From NCBI GenBank assembly GCA_937996625.1, contig CALKVA010000010.1, positions 124,001 through 188,000 on the forward strand: a DNA stretch of 64,000 nucleotides, in the 5' to 3' direction. This document shows, one piece after another, positions 44,239-53,151 of this stretch (position 1 is its first letter; each line of letters begins with the position of its first letter). The DNA comes from UBA5951 sp009936885 (lineage in GTDB: Bacteria; Pseudomonadota; Alphaproteobacteria; Puniceispirillales; Puniceispirillaceae). The position numbers were made by a program, and so were the translations under genes. The notes below the pieces were generated by a model. That model did not search any database and had not been told where the DNA came from. It worked only from the letters and a program-made list of their open reading frames with translations.

Positions 44239-45261
44239 CTAAAGTAATTGTTTTAACGGTGATTTTATTCGCGTGCTAAAGTCACGAAGCAATTCAAGCG
44301 CATCTATCTGAGACAAAGAACTAGGATCCCAATCTAGCGTTACCATAAATTGCTCCGTGAAATTAGAAATCGTAACAATGATATTCGAATGTATGTCTCC
44401 TGAAAGCTGAATAAAATCAGTAGATGTAAGATCGCAAACTTCTGCCGTTGCCGGAATATCGTGGTCTGCTGGCGCAATATCAGCTAATTGTTGTTTGTCA
44501 GGATTGTTATAAATAACGCTTTGTAATTCGGGGCCTGATTTATAGTTGATACCTATATTATCTGCGTTTGTTTTAACTCGAAGGCTAGCAGAAATAAAAG
44601 ACGCAAAAACCAGCTCAGAGGAGATAGCAATTTGTGACGCAGAATTAATTTCAGATAGGAATATGTTGAATGAAGTTTTGTCTACAAGGCTTGCAGCATT
44701 ATTACGCAAGGAGACATTTTGTCGAATAGATAATCGCCGCAATGTTGCAATATCTGTAGCTTTAAATGGCTCTGGATAGCCAGCATCTCTAAGATTTTGT
44801 AGATCAAGATTTTCGCTCTTTGCAAGCAAGCGTATTTTTGGAGAGGCAAGAATTTTTGCCTCTTTATTTGTATTATCTGGATTATAGGTAGGTTCGGCTA
44901 TTCTAACTTTTGTATCTTCATCCGGCTGATTGCTTGCTTGGTTTTGCGGTTCCTTTACTGTAATCACTTCTTTTTCTGAAGTCAAAGGTGATGCCTGGAC
45001 AACTTTAGCCGGTGCATCATCTAAATTCTCAACAATATACGCTACCACATCTCCAACAGGTACGTCAGTATTAGCCAATGCTGAGATATTCACAAGAAAA
45101 CCATCTTTAGGGGATTCGACTTCCATGGTAGATTTATCTGTCTCAACTTCCATGAGGGGATCCCCCTTGCTCACGGTGTCGCCCTCATTTTTAAGCCATG
45201 CAACAAGCCTCCCTGTTTCTTGCGCCATTCCGAGCGCTGGCATAATTATTTCATGTGCCAT
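44239..45261 (-). CDS. E2-like lipoyl protein of a 2-oxo acid/acetoin dehydrogenase complex with degenerate acyltransferase domain
   Basis: A 340-residue protein from the ATG at 45261, which follows the E1 beta stop by two bases. Residues 1-80 are a lipoyl domain with Lys43 in ETDKSTMEVE. Residues 139-172 are a peripheral-subunit-binding domain (ILASPKIRLLAKSENLDLQN). The C-terminal domain (about 195-340) is some 80 residues shorter than usual and its last strand reads MVTLDWDPSSLSQIDALELL where E2 enzymes have DHRxxDG, so the catalytic His and Asp are missing. It can probably carry the lipoyl arm and bind partners, but acyl transfer to CoA is doubtful. Confidence 0.88.
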   Translation of the reverse strand: MAHEIIMPALGMAQETGRLVAWLKNEGDTVSKGDPLMEVETDKSTMEVESPKDGFLVNISALANTDVPVGDVVAYIVENLDDAPAKVVQASPLTSEKEVITVKEPQNQASNQPDEDTKVRIAEPTYNPDNTNKEAKILASPKIRLLAKSENLDLQNLRDAGYPEPFKATDIATLRRLSIRQNVSLRNNAASLVDKTSFNIFLSEINSASQIAISSELVFASFISASLRVKTNADNIGINYKSGPELQSVIYNNPDKQQLADIAPADHDIPATAEVCDLTSTDFIQLSGDIHSNIIVTISNFTEQFMVTLDWDPSSLSQIDALELLRDFSTRIKSPLKQLL

Positions 45262-45263
45262 TT

Positions 45264-46247
45264 TCAAAGTTTTCCTTCAAGAATCAAAACTGCTCTTTCA
45301 TGAATTTGCTGTGCTGTTGGAACAGTTAGGTCTTCAAGAGCGGGAGAAAAAGGGATAGGAACATCCATAGCCCCAAATCGCTGCACTGGTGCATCCAGAT
45401 AATAAAATGCCTTCTCAGAAATCCGGGCAGCAATCTCTGCTGTGATGCCATAATTTTGATGGCCTTCATCAATTATGATAGCATGGGATGTTTTTTTTAC
45501 TGAATTGATTATTGTTGTCTCATCAAGTGGAGAAATGGTTCGTGGATCAATGACTTCGGCAGAAATGTTTTGCTTTGCCAGCGTTTTAGCGGCCAATTCA
45601 GCTTGTTGTACCATAGAGGAGGTGGCAACGAGTGTGATATCACTTCCTGTATGTAAAATTTCGGCTTCACCAAAATTAATTAAATATTCTTCTTCAGGAA
45701 CTTCTGCTTTATCATTATACATCAATTTATCTTCAAAAATAACCACAGGGTTGTTATCTCGAATTGCTGTTTTCATTAATCCCTTTGCCTCATAGGCAGA
45801 TGATGGCATGGCCACCTTTAGGCCGGGTATATGTGCAACAAGGGCATGTAATGATTGGCTATGTTGGGCAGCAGAGCGTCTTGTTGCACCCATATTAGTG
45901 CGTAGTACCATGGGAACATTTAGCTTTCCGCCAGACATATAATGGGTTTTGGCAGCTTGATTGCACAGCTGGTCCATAATAAGAAACAGAAAATCGCCAA
46001 ACATAAGATCTACAATTGGCCTCATTCCAGTCATGGCAGCGCCTACGGCTATTCCAGTAAAACCAGGCTCAGAGATAGGCGTGTCAATTATTCTTTGGGT
46101 GCCAAATTCTTCTACTAACCCAGACAAAACTTTAAATGGTGTGCCCGCCTCTGCAACATCCTCACCAAGGACAATAACACGCTCGTCTAATCGCATTTCT
46201 TCTGCGATAGCTTCATTAACAGCGGCACCGAAGGTTATTTCTCTCAT
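45264..46247 (-). CDS. TPP-dependent dehydrogenase E1 beta subunit (acetoin/pyruvate type)
   Basis: A 327-residue E1 beta subunit. The conserved segments are FGAAVNEAIAEEMRLDERVIVLGEDV, DTPISEPGFTGIAVGAAMTGMRPIVDLMF, MVLRTNMGATRRSAAQHSQS and the transketolase C-terminal domain with VIDPRTISPLDETTI and RFGAMDVPIPFSP. It pairs with the alpha subunit encoded just upstream (33 bases) to form the thiamine-diphosphate decarboxylating enzyme. Size and style match acetoin dehydrogenase or PDH-type E1 beta; substrate not determined. Confidence 0.93.
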   Translation of the reverse strand: MREITFGAAVNEAIAEEMRLDERVIVLGEDVAEAGTPFKVLSGLVEEFGTQRIIDTPISEPGFTGIAVGAAMTGMRPIVDLMFGDFLFLIMDQLCNQAAKTHYMSGGKLNVPMVLRTNMGATRRSAAQHSQSLHALVAHIPGLKVAMPSSAYEAKGLMKTAIRDNNPVVIFEDKLMYNDKAEVPEEEYLINFGEAEILHTGSDITLVATSSMVQQAELAAKTLAKQNISAEVIDPRTISPLDETTIINSVKKTSHAIIIDEGHQNYGITAEIAARISEKAFYYLDAPVQRFGAMDVPIPFSPALEDLTVPTAQQIHERAVLILEGKL

Positions 46248-46279
46248 TCCTTACATCCTCAATTTAGATTTAATGAGCT

Positions 46280-47260
46280 TCAATTTGAAGCAAAGACATG
46301 CATATCAACTTCAGATGAGTCAGGCCATGCAGCATCAAGAGCGTAATTAACCGCTTCTTCAGCTTCTGTTTCTATTTCACGTTCAATTGATTTCAATTCT
46401 TCTGTTGTTGAAATCTTTTTTTCTACCAATAGCTGGGTGAAGTTTGTGATGGGGTCTCGGTCCTTTCGCCATAACATTTCTTCCTCTTTGCTTCGATAAT
46501 ATTCACGATTTATATCGCCTACATGATGACCATAATATCTATAGGTGTTTAGCAGAACAAAAAAGGGACCATAACCTTTTCTTGCACGATCAACAAGCTC
46601 TTGGGTTAGGCTGTTTACAGCCAGAACATCCTGTCCATCTACTTCAAAGCTATCAATTCCAAATCCTTTTGCACGCGCCATAAGATCCCCAGCTGCCATT
46701 TCTTCAACCTTGGTGTATTCGCCATATAGATTATTTTCACAAGCGTATATTACTGGTAATTTCCATAAAGCAGCCATATTCATGGTCTCATATAAAATGC
46801 CTTGACCAAGTGCACCATCTCCAAAAAAGCACACAGACACTTCGTTAGACCCTAAATGTTTAGCTGATAATGCAGCGCCTGTTGCAATTCCAGCAGAACC
46901 GCCCACAATCGCATTTGCCCCTAAATTTCCATTTGCTTGATCAGCGATATGCATCGAGCCACCCTTGCCGCGGCAATATCCTTCCTCCTTGCCAAGAAGT
47001 TCGCAAAACATCTGTTTGAAATCTGCTCCTTTGGCAACACAATGACCATGTCCTCTATGGGTAGAGGTGATTTTATCATTAGGCGTTAGTGCTTCACAAA
47101 TACCAACTGCAACAGCTTCTTGTCCAACATACATATGAGTAAGTCCAGGCATTTTAGCAGATAGATAAAGCTGATTTGCTTGTTCTTCAAATGCACGTAT
47201 TCTAACCATCTGCTTGAACATCCGCAGGTAGCTTTCTCTATTATCTTTTTTATCTGTCAT
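46280..47260 (-). CDS. TPP-dependent dehydrogenase E1 alpha subunit (acetoin/pyruvate type)
   Basis: A 326-residue E1 alpha subunit. THRGHGHCVAKG (residues 67-78), GKGGSMHIAD (99-108), and the TPP-binding GDGALGQG (147-154) with CENN (174-177) are intact. The 2-oxo substrate may be pyruvate, a branched-chain acid or acetoin. It is the first of the E1 alpha, E1 beta, E2-like, semialdehyde dehydrogenase series. No dihydrolipoamide dehydrogenase (E3) gene lies in the window, so E3 must come from another locus. Confidence 0.93.
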   Translation of the reverse strand: MTDKKDNRESYLRMFKQMVRIRAFEEQANQLYLSAKMPGLTHMYVGQEAVAVGICEALTPNDKITSTHRGHGHCVAKGADFKQMFCELLGKEEGYCRGKGGSMHIADQANGNLGANAIVGGSAGIATGAALSAKHLGSNEVSVCFFGDGALGQGILYETMNMAALWKLPVIYACENNLYGEYTKVEEMAAGDLMARAKGFGIDSFEVDGQDVLAVNSLTQELVDRARKGYGPFFVLLNTYRYYGHHVGDINREYYRSKEEEMLWRKDRDPITNFTQLLVEKKISTTEELKSIEREIETEAEEAVNYALDAAWPDSSEVDMHVFASN

Positions 47261-47331
47261 GGTTTCTCGCTAATTATTATCCGCACATCATTATCGCGAT
47301 ACGATTTGACGTCCCTATGATGTTCTGGAAG

Positions 47332-48630
47332 TTAGTACCTGTTGGCAATTGGCAGATCTTCGGCAGGGAACAAGCTTATTACTTGACATCCTTTGTCAGT
47401 AACAACTACTTCCTCTTCAATTCTTGCAGCTGAAATCCCGTCTGTTGCAGGGCAATATGTCTCAAGAGCAAACACCATACCTGTTTTGATTTCCATCGGA
47501 TTTTCAAGACTGACAGCTCGCGAGATAATCGGTCTTTCATGCAACGCAAGACCAAGACCATGACCAAATTGTAATCCAAATGCAGCCAACTCGCTTGGAA
47601 ATCCATATTCTTCTGCCTTTGGCCATACGCTTGCAACTTTATCAGTTCCAACACCTGGTTTGATTTCTGCGATTGCTGCATTCAGCCAGTCGCGCGCTTT
47701 GACATAAGCATCATTTTGTGAAGGTGTTGAAAATCCAATATTAAATGTTCGATAGTAACAGGTGCGATATCCCTGATAGCTTTGAAGAATATCAAAGAAA
47801 GCTTGGTCGCCTGGACGAAAATATCTATCAGTAAAGTTATGCGGATGCGGACTGCATCTCTCGCCAGCGATTGCGTTAATTGCTTCGACATCATCAGAGC
47901 CCATTTCATAAAGCATTTTATTGGCAAGTGCGACTATATCATTTTCACGAACACCAGGTTTTAATTCCTCCCAAATCATATGATAAACACCATCTACCAT
48001 GCTGGCAGCTTGGTTTAAAAGTTGAATTTCATCCACATTTTTGATTTCGCGTGCTTCAAGCATGATTTGTTGACCATCTACTACATTTAAGCCAGCTTCC
48101 TGAAGCGCAAAAAACATTGCTGTTTCGGCATAATCAACTCCAACAGGCATATCAGCAACGCCTGCTTTTTTTATTAAAGAGGCGATTTCTTCAGCGTAAT
48201 ATTTCATTAAACCAAATGACGGAGGAATAGTGCCCCTCATACCTACAACACCGGGAAGACAATGCGCGGGGTCAAGCCAGTCACAATTTAATTGGTGATG
48301 TACCGCAGCAGAGCCAAAATCCCATACATATGGCTCATCATCTCCTGCAAGTAAGGCGAAGCGACACATTTTGTCTCGCTCCCATTCTCCAATTTTAGTG
48401 CCGGTGATGTAACGGATATTATTTACATCAAACGTTAAGATAGCGCCACAATTGGAGTTTTTTAGTGCGTTCTTTGCCCGGCTTAGTCGATATCGCCTTA
48501 AGCGGTCATGATCAACACGCCTTTCAAAATCCACAGAGGTATGGCCAAGAGCAGGAATAGGCCTGTCCCAATTCCAATTTTGGTTAGAATCAGTTGGCTG
48601 AAGAATACGTGGGCTTAAAGCATTTGTCAT
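47332..48630 (-). CDS. M24 family (pita-bread) metallohydrolase with one replaced metal ligand
   Basis: A 432-residue protein with a creatinase-like N-terminal domain (about 40-190) and an M24 catalytic domain. Of the five canonical metal ligands, Asp280 (FFDILQSYQGY), His357 (QFGHGLGLALHERP), Glu390 (FALETYCPA) and Glu406-region (RIEEEVVV) are present, but the second Asp is Cys291 in RTCYYRTF. It is not clearly a prolidase; the family also holds DMSP lyase DddP, creatinase and other C-N or C-S hydrolases. It heads the E1/E2 run on the same strand, 71 bases upstream. Confidence 0.85.
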   Translation of the reverse strand: MTNALSPRILQPTDSNQNWNWDRPIPALGHTSVDFERRVDHDRLRRYRLSRAKNALKNSNCGAILTFDVNNIRYITGTKIGEWERDKMCRFALLAGDDEPYVWDFGSAAVHHQLNCDWLDPAHCLPGVVGMRGTIPPSFGLMKYYAEEIASLIKKAGVADMPVGVDYAETAMFFALQEAGLNVVDGQQIMLEAREIKNVDEIQLLNQAASMVDGVYHMIWEELKPGVRENDIVALANKMLYEMGSDDVEAINAIAGERCSPHPHNFTDRYFRPGDQAFFDILQSYQGYRTCYYRTFNIGFSTPSQNDAYVKARDWLNAAIAEIKPGVGTDKVASVWPKAEEYGFPSELAAFGLQFGHGLGLALHERPIISRAVSLENPMEIKTGMVFALETYCPATDGISAARIEEEVVVTDKGCQVISLFPAEDLPIANRY

Positions 48631-49155
48631 TTCGTTTTCCTGTCCTGCGTCAATGATCTTCGATTATTTTTAAAATTTGTTTATATCTATAAATTAATTA
48701 TTATCTCAAACAAGCTCTTAATCAATAAAAAACTCATATTTCAAAATGCCAGAAAAAGCATAAATGTTTAAGGTCAAAAATATCTAAATCTGATGTTTTT
48801 CTGGCTGTTGATGAATTAAAGCTTAATCTTTTAACTAATTTCATTAATTTACTATCGAAAAATAGAGTAAGCTATTCAGCTGTTGCTTACATTTAGTAAT
48901 ACCGTCATATGGACTAATGTTAAATTATTGTAATATAATTGACATTAGGTTACTTTTTTTGCGACCCTTACCGTCAGTTGCATGTGTAGCGTAGCAAGAA
49001 ACATCATCGCTTTGCTTCATATAAAATTTAAAATGTCTTATATCAGGAAATGAATGTTGAATATCATTAAATAGAGTATTGTTTTTTATAAAAAATGCAA
49101 TCTAGTGAAAAATATGTATTTATTTGAAGATTGAAAATAGGCAAGGGGGGGGTAA
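48631..49155. other. Non-coding, AT-rich divergent intergenic region
   Basis: These 525 bases separate divergent M24 and OsmC genes. They are strongly AT-rich. I see no tRNA, terminator or convincing coding sequence; a 30-codon open stretch around 48785-48900 is too short to support. It presumably holds the promoters of both genes. Confidence 0.6.
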
Positions 49156-49635
49156 ATGGCGACAAACGTAACAGAACAGAATATGAGTGAACCTATCATC
49201 AGAACTAAAATGGTGACAGCTGAGAATTTCGCAACACAAAAAACGATGGCTGATTGTGGTGAATATGGAACGCTAGTCTTCGATGAGCCGGTTGCACATG
49301 GCGGAACTGGCGAGGGACCTTCTCCATTACAAGGCGTTTTGTCAGCTTTATGTGCTTGCGAATCTGTTACCTTTAACAGAACAGCAGCTGAAATGGGTTT
49401 TGAGTATAAAAAATTATCTTTTTCGGCGGAATATAAAATCGATATAAGAGGCAGACTTGGAATGCGCGGGGTAACTCAACATTTTAAGATTGTGCGCGTT
49501 GAAATTCAGGTTGAAACTCAAGAAGCAGTAGAGCGTCTCGAAGAGGTAGTAAAAGAAACAGAGCTGAGATGTCCCGTTTATAATCTTATTCAGAATGCAG
49601 GTGTGGATATAACTTGCCAGTGGATCAGGGTTTAA
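49156..49635 (+). CDS. OsmC family protein
   Basis: A 159-residue OsmC/Ohr-fold protein. The conserved core is PLQGVLSALCACESVTFNRTAAEMG (seen as QGVLSALCACESVTFNRTAA near residues 56-75) with the active Cys in ALCACESV, and the second Cys in RCPVYNLIQNAGVDI near residue 140. Such proteins reduce organic hydroperoxides or act on small thiols. It is the first gene in a forward run with the oxidoreductase at 49762. Confidence 0.88.
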   Translation: MATNVTEQNMSEPIIRTKMVTAENFATQKTMADCGEYGTLVFDEPVAHGGTGEGPSPLQGVLSALCACESVTFNRTAAEMGFEYKKLSFSAEYKIDIRGRLGMRGVTQHFKIVRVEIQVETQEAVERLEEVVKETELRCPVYNLIQNAGVDITCQWIRV

Positions 49636-49761
49636 ATAAAAACAAGTATTTTATATTTTGAACTGTTGCGTTGAGATGTGCAATACGAAGAATATAGAAT
49701 TGAATATCAATTTATAAAAACCTCAAAAAACAAGAAAAAACCAAACAGAAAGGAATATTTA

Positions 49762-50715
49762 ATGAGCAAAGATATGGTAATTGGTTGGATAGGGCTAGGC
49801 CGAATGGGCGCCCCTATGGTTGAGAAGATCATAAAGGCTGGCTATAAAGTCAAAATATGGAACCGAACTAAGTCTAAGGCAGATGCTTTGGTTAAAGCAG
49901 GTGCTTCTCTGGTAGATGCGCCTTCTGATTTGGCAAATGTTGATGCTCTTTTTACCATGGTGTCTACAGGAAAAGATTTGAGGCAGGTTTATTTTGGCGA
50001 TGTCGGTGTAATGTCTGGCGAGGGAACGCCAAAAATTTTGGTTGAGTGTTCTTCTATTAGTGCACCAGAGTCAGCCGAGTTTAGAAAGACAGTTACAGAT
50101 AGAGGTTCTGAATTCCTTGCCTGTCCCGTTTCGGGAAACGGGAAATGTGTAAAAGCAGGCAAATTATCTGCGGTTGCGTCGGGTAGCAAAGATACTTTCG
50201 ATAAAGTTAGAGAAATCATTGAATGTTATGCAATGCGCGGTGTTTCTTATGTAGGTGAGGGAGAATTATCTCGTTTTTGTAAAATTGCTCATAATGTGCT
50301 TCTTGGCGTCTACATTCAGAATTTAGCTGAAATCACAATTCTCGCGCAGGCAGCAGGAGTTCCAAGGCATTCATTCCTTGAATTCATCAATAATTCGGTA
50401 ATGGGGTCTATTTTTAGTCAGTACAAAACGCCAGCACTTGTTAATCTTGATTGGACAACAACGTTTACACCACCACTTCTTCGCAAGGATATGGATTTGG
50501 GGTTGCAGGCGGCAAGGGAATTGGGCGTTAGCATGCCAGTAACAGCAGCAACCAGAGAGTCACTTCAAACGCATTTTGGTTCTGCAAGTCTTAAAGATGA
50601 CCCAGAAGCGTATCTGGCTGCTGACTTTAGTGCTCTTATTGAGACAGTTGCTTTGCAAGCAGGGTTAAAGTTAGAGCCTGAAAATGTCGAAGTAAAAACT
50701 GGATTAGAAGTTTAA
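49762..50715 (+). CDS. NAD-dependent beta-hydroxyacid dehydrogenase (3-hydroxyisobutyrate dehydrogenase family)
   Basis: A 317-residue protein starting at the ATG at 49762 after AAAGGAA; an upstream in-frame start would add 28 low-complexity residues. The NAD motif is GWIGLGRMGAPMVEKIIKAG, followed by the substrate loop PVSGNGKCVKAGKLSAVASG and the catalytic Lys in RFCKIAHNVLLGVYIQNLAE. The C-terminal helical domain follows. It could act on 3-hydroxyisobutyrate, tartronate semialdehyde or a related acid; the exact substrate is unknown. Confidence 0.88.
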   Translation: MSKDMVIGWIGLGRMGAPMVEKIIKAGYKVKIWNRTKSKADALVKAGASLVDAPSDLANVDALFTMVSTGKDLRQVYFGDVGVMSGEGTPKILVECSSISAPESAEFRKTVTDRGSEFLACPVSGNGKCVKAGKLSAVASGSKDTFDKVREIIECYAMRGVSYVGEGELSRFCKIAHNVLLGVYIQNLAEITILAQAAGVPRHSFLEFINNSVMGSIFSQYKTPALVNLDWTTTFTPPLLRKDMDLGLQAARELGVSMPVTAATRESLQTHFGSASLKDDPEAYLAADFSALIETVALQAGLKLEPENVEVKTGLEV

Positions 50716-50740
50716 GAATACTTAAATGTAATATGTGAGG

Positions 50741-50766
50741 CGAGGCAGATTCTGCCTCGTCTTTTC
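50741..50766. terminator. Rho-independent terminator between convergent genes
   Basis: CGAGGCAGA (50741-50749) and TCTGCCTCG (50751-50759) form a perfect nine-base inverted repeat around one T, followed by TCTTTTC. It lies 26 bases after the dehydrogenase stop and abuts the end of the convergent M24 gene, so it likely serves the forward transcript. Confidence 0.8.
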
Positions 50767-51964
50767 ACGCAGATTTTGCAGTCATCAAACCAATTGGTGA
50801 GTGCTGGAGGCATTCAGCACCTCCTTCTGTTATTATAAACAGGGCACCTGTTTGAACACCTCGCATGCCAGAGCCATCAGTTATGTTGGGTTGAACGACT
50901 ATTGCCATATTGGGTGCTAAATTGATATCAGGTATAGGGCCAGCTGGACGAGAATTAGAACCCAAGATAGGTGGCAGATACCCACCGCCAAAACCGTGAA
51001 TTAAATCATCACAGGTGGTAAAGCCATTCTCTTCGATAATGCTTGCTGCATCCAAAATTTCAGACATAGAACAACCTGGTCTTAGCACTGAGGCAATAGC
51101 ACTAAATGCGCTGTCTGCGACATCGTGAAACTCAGATACCCAGCTGGCAGGGTTTTGTCGCATCGACATCGAACGCAAAACCTGACCTGCATAACCTCTA
51201 AATGCACCACTAATCTCCATAACCAGAAGGTCATCGTTGCTTATTAATCTGCCTGTGGTATTTTGACGCGGCACCATACCGTCTGGATAGTCCATATTTG
51301 TAGATATGAAATAGCGAATATGTGCCTGACCACCAAGATCCAACCAGCTACTCTCAGCTAGACTAGCCAAATCATATTCCCTCATTCCAGGGGTAACATT
51401 CTGATAAATAGATTTAACAGCTAAATCAGAGAAATAGGCACCAAGTCTTAAACATTCAATTTCTGCAGGTGACTTTATCATTCGAACATTTTGATACCAT
51501 GTATCAAGAGAAGTTAAACAACAGCCGGTTTCTTCAAGAGCTTTTGTCATTGGAAGACTCATCCTACCGATGACACCAATTTTTTGTGCTTTAATTTGTG
51601 CAATCCTAGCCAACATTGTGTGCAAGGTATTTGGACCTGCCCATTCAACCGATGCAAGAAAGGATGTGTTATTTGCTTGTGGTATGTGGTTATAATATTG
51701 CACATATAATTTGGGGTCTGCATTAAGTGAAATTATCAAAGCGGCTTCGGCAGAGACAGCCCAGCCAGTCAGCCACGGAATAGCAGTTCCAGCCCGCTCA
51801 GCACCATAAATAATTAGGCTATCAAGGTTATGTTTTCTAAGTGTATTTTCAATGATCTTCCATCTATTAAGATATTCTTCATCTTTAAAACATCGACCTT
51901 TTATATTTAATAAAAGCTCCAGTTCCGTATCAAGGGCCATTGAAAAATCGGGCATTAAATTCAT
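50765..51964 (-). CDS. M24-fold protein lacking the metal site, creatinase-like
   Basis: A 399-residue protein from the ATG at 51964, which has AGGAGAGG upstream; a longer start at 52057 would add a hydrophobic-looking but unlikely leader. The fold matches M24 (N-terminal domain, then VMEISGAFRGYAG and HGFGGGYLPP), but the metal positions read Glu250 (for Asp), Gln261 (for Asp), His323, Gln/Asn near 358-360 and Gln371 (for Glu). This is not a metallopeptidase pattern. Creatinase (creatine amidinohydrolase) is an M24-fold enzyme that works without metal. It may therefore hydrolyse a creatine-like guanidino or amide compound; this is inference. Confidence 0.8.
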   Translation of the reverse strand: MNLMPDFSMALDTELELLLNIKGRCFKDEEYLNRWKIIENTLRKHNLDSLIIYGAERAGTAIPWLTGWAVSAEAALIISLNADPKLYVQYYNHIPQANNTSFLASVEWAGPNTLHTMLARIAQIKAQKIGVIGRMSLPMTKALEETGCCLTSLDTWYQNVRMIKSPAEIECLRLGAYFSDLAVKSIYQNVTPGMREYDLASLAESSWLDLGGQAHIRYFISTNMDYPDGMVPRQNTTGRLISNDDLLVMEISGAFRGYAGQVLRSMSMRQNPASWVSEFHDVADSAFSAIASVLRPGCSMSEILDAASIIEENGFTTCDDLIHGFGGGYLPPILGSNSRPAGPIPDINLAPNMAIVVQPNITDGSGMRGVQTGALFIITEGGAECLQHSPIGLMTAKSA

Positions 51965-52029
51965 GATACCTCTCCTGTATTCATATTTTAACCAAGTAAT
52001 AGGTGTGAAAAAAAATAGGACAAACCTAA

Positions 52030-53097
52030 TTATGAACGCATTTTTTGTGCCATCCAATCAGCACTAGCTTGGCGATATTTATATGCTCTATTATTTACCA
52101 CATGACCTCCATCCGGCACAGCAAGATGAATAATTTCAGCCGCGTTTACTGCTGCTTTCTCAAGCATTGCCGCGTGGTCACTTGGAATCACACGGTCAAG
52201 CGCCCCAGATACGATAAATAAAGGACACGTTATCTGACTTGCAACTTCCTTCATAGACATTCTACTTGCAATCTGCCTGATATTTTTTTCGTCACTACCA
52301 CCAGAACGATAATCAAAACAACTTCGTGTTAAACCAGGAAGACTGTCATAGCAAAGACCAACATCAAATGGCCCTGATAGGGCGATGCATCCTTTAATAT
52401 CTGAACAAAATGCTGCAGCTCTAGGTGCATAATATCCACCCATTGAAACACCCCAAAGCCCAATTCGATTAGTGTCTAAATCTTTGCGAGTGTGAATATA
52501 ATCAATAACTGCCTGAACAGGCTTTTCATATTCAGGACAAATGGGAAGATCATATTCTGCCTCTCCTTGCCCAGGCCCATCAAAAGTAAGTGTCGCCATG
52601 CCTCTATTAAGAAAAAGAGATTCATTATTAAACATCTCCTCCTTAGCACTATCAAGTCCCATGATTAATATAACAACAGGTGGTTTTTTAACACCGTCAG
52701 GCTTTCGCAAATGACCATAAAGTGAGTGGGAGCCATAAGGGATTGTTACACGTTCTCCGGGAGGAGATAGCCAAGGTAGTGCTTTTGAATAACTTGCAAC
52801 GGCTTTTAGATGCGCTGATTTCATTTGCTCTGGATTATTCACAAAAAGAAATTTTCCAAAATGATAACATACGGCGGCTGTCACATAATGTTCGCCTGCG
52901 CTTAGATAGTTATTGTTTGTCGCTGCATCATTACCAAGGGTTGCGTGAACATCTCCTCTGTTAGAAAGTGCCATACACCAATCATTCCAACTTTGCGTTT
53001 GGGTTGTCACATCCTGAAAATCAGCGAGTGGCATTCCATTGCTTACCATTCTACCCGCCCAATGCGCTTTTGCTGCTTCAATTTTCGGGTCTGACAT
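52030..53097 (-). CDS. Alpha/beta hydrolase with N-terminal helical domain (DHPON-hydrolase/FrsA-like)
   Basis: A 355-residue protein: an N-terminal helical cap of about 100 residues (FGKFLFVNNPEQMKSAHLKA) and a C-terminal alpha/beta-hydrolase domain. Motifs are the oxyanion strand VVILIMGLDSAKEEMFN, nucleophile elbow GVSMGGYYAPRAAA, acid in SGALDRVIPSDH and His in PDGGHVVNN. The architecture matches 2,6-dihydropseudooxynicotine hydrolase-like proteins that cleave C-C bonds. A paralogue lies at 56829. It overlaps the downstream M24-like gene only if that gene's longer start is used. Confidence 0.85.
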   Translation of the reverse strand: MSDPKIEAAKAHWAGRMVSNGMPLADFQDVTTQTQSWNDWCMALSNRGDVHATLGNDAATNNNYLSAGEHYVTAAVCYHFGKFLFVNNPEQMKSAHLKAVASYSKALPWLSPPGERVTIPYGSHSLYGHLRKPDGVKKPPVVILIMGLDSAKEEMFNNESLFLNRGMATLTFDGPGQGEAEYDLPICPEYEKPVQAVIDYIHTRKDLDTNRIGLWGVSMGGYYAPRAAAFCSDIKGCIALSGPFDVGLCYDSLPGLTRSCFDYRSGGSDEKNIRQIASRMSMKEVASQITCPLFIVSGALDRVIPSDHAAMLEKAAVNAAEIIHLAVPDGGHVVNNRAYKYRQASADWMAQKMRS

Positions 53098-53151
53098 AAT
53101 TTTACCTCTTAGTTTGTTTATTAAAATCTAAAACACATATTAATCATGGCA

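Noticed and set aside
47332..48630. DMSP lyase DddP assignment for the M24 protein
   Set aside because: DddP is in this fold family, but recognised DddP sequence features around the two Asp ligands are not matched (second Asp is Cys) and the N-terminus differs.
48785..48900. Short open stretch in the M24-OsmC gap (SDVFLAVDELKLNLL...)
   Set aside because: About 35 codons, no ribosome binding site and no recognisable family; not enough to call.
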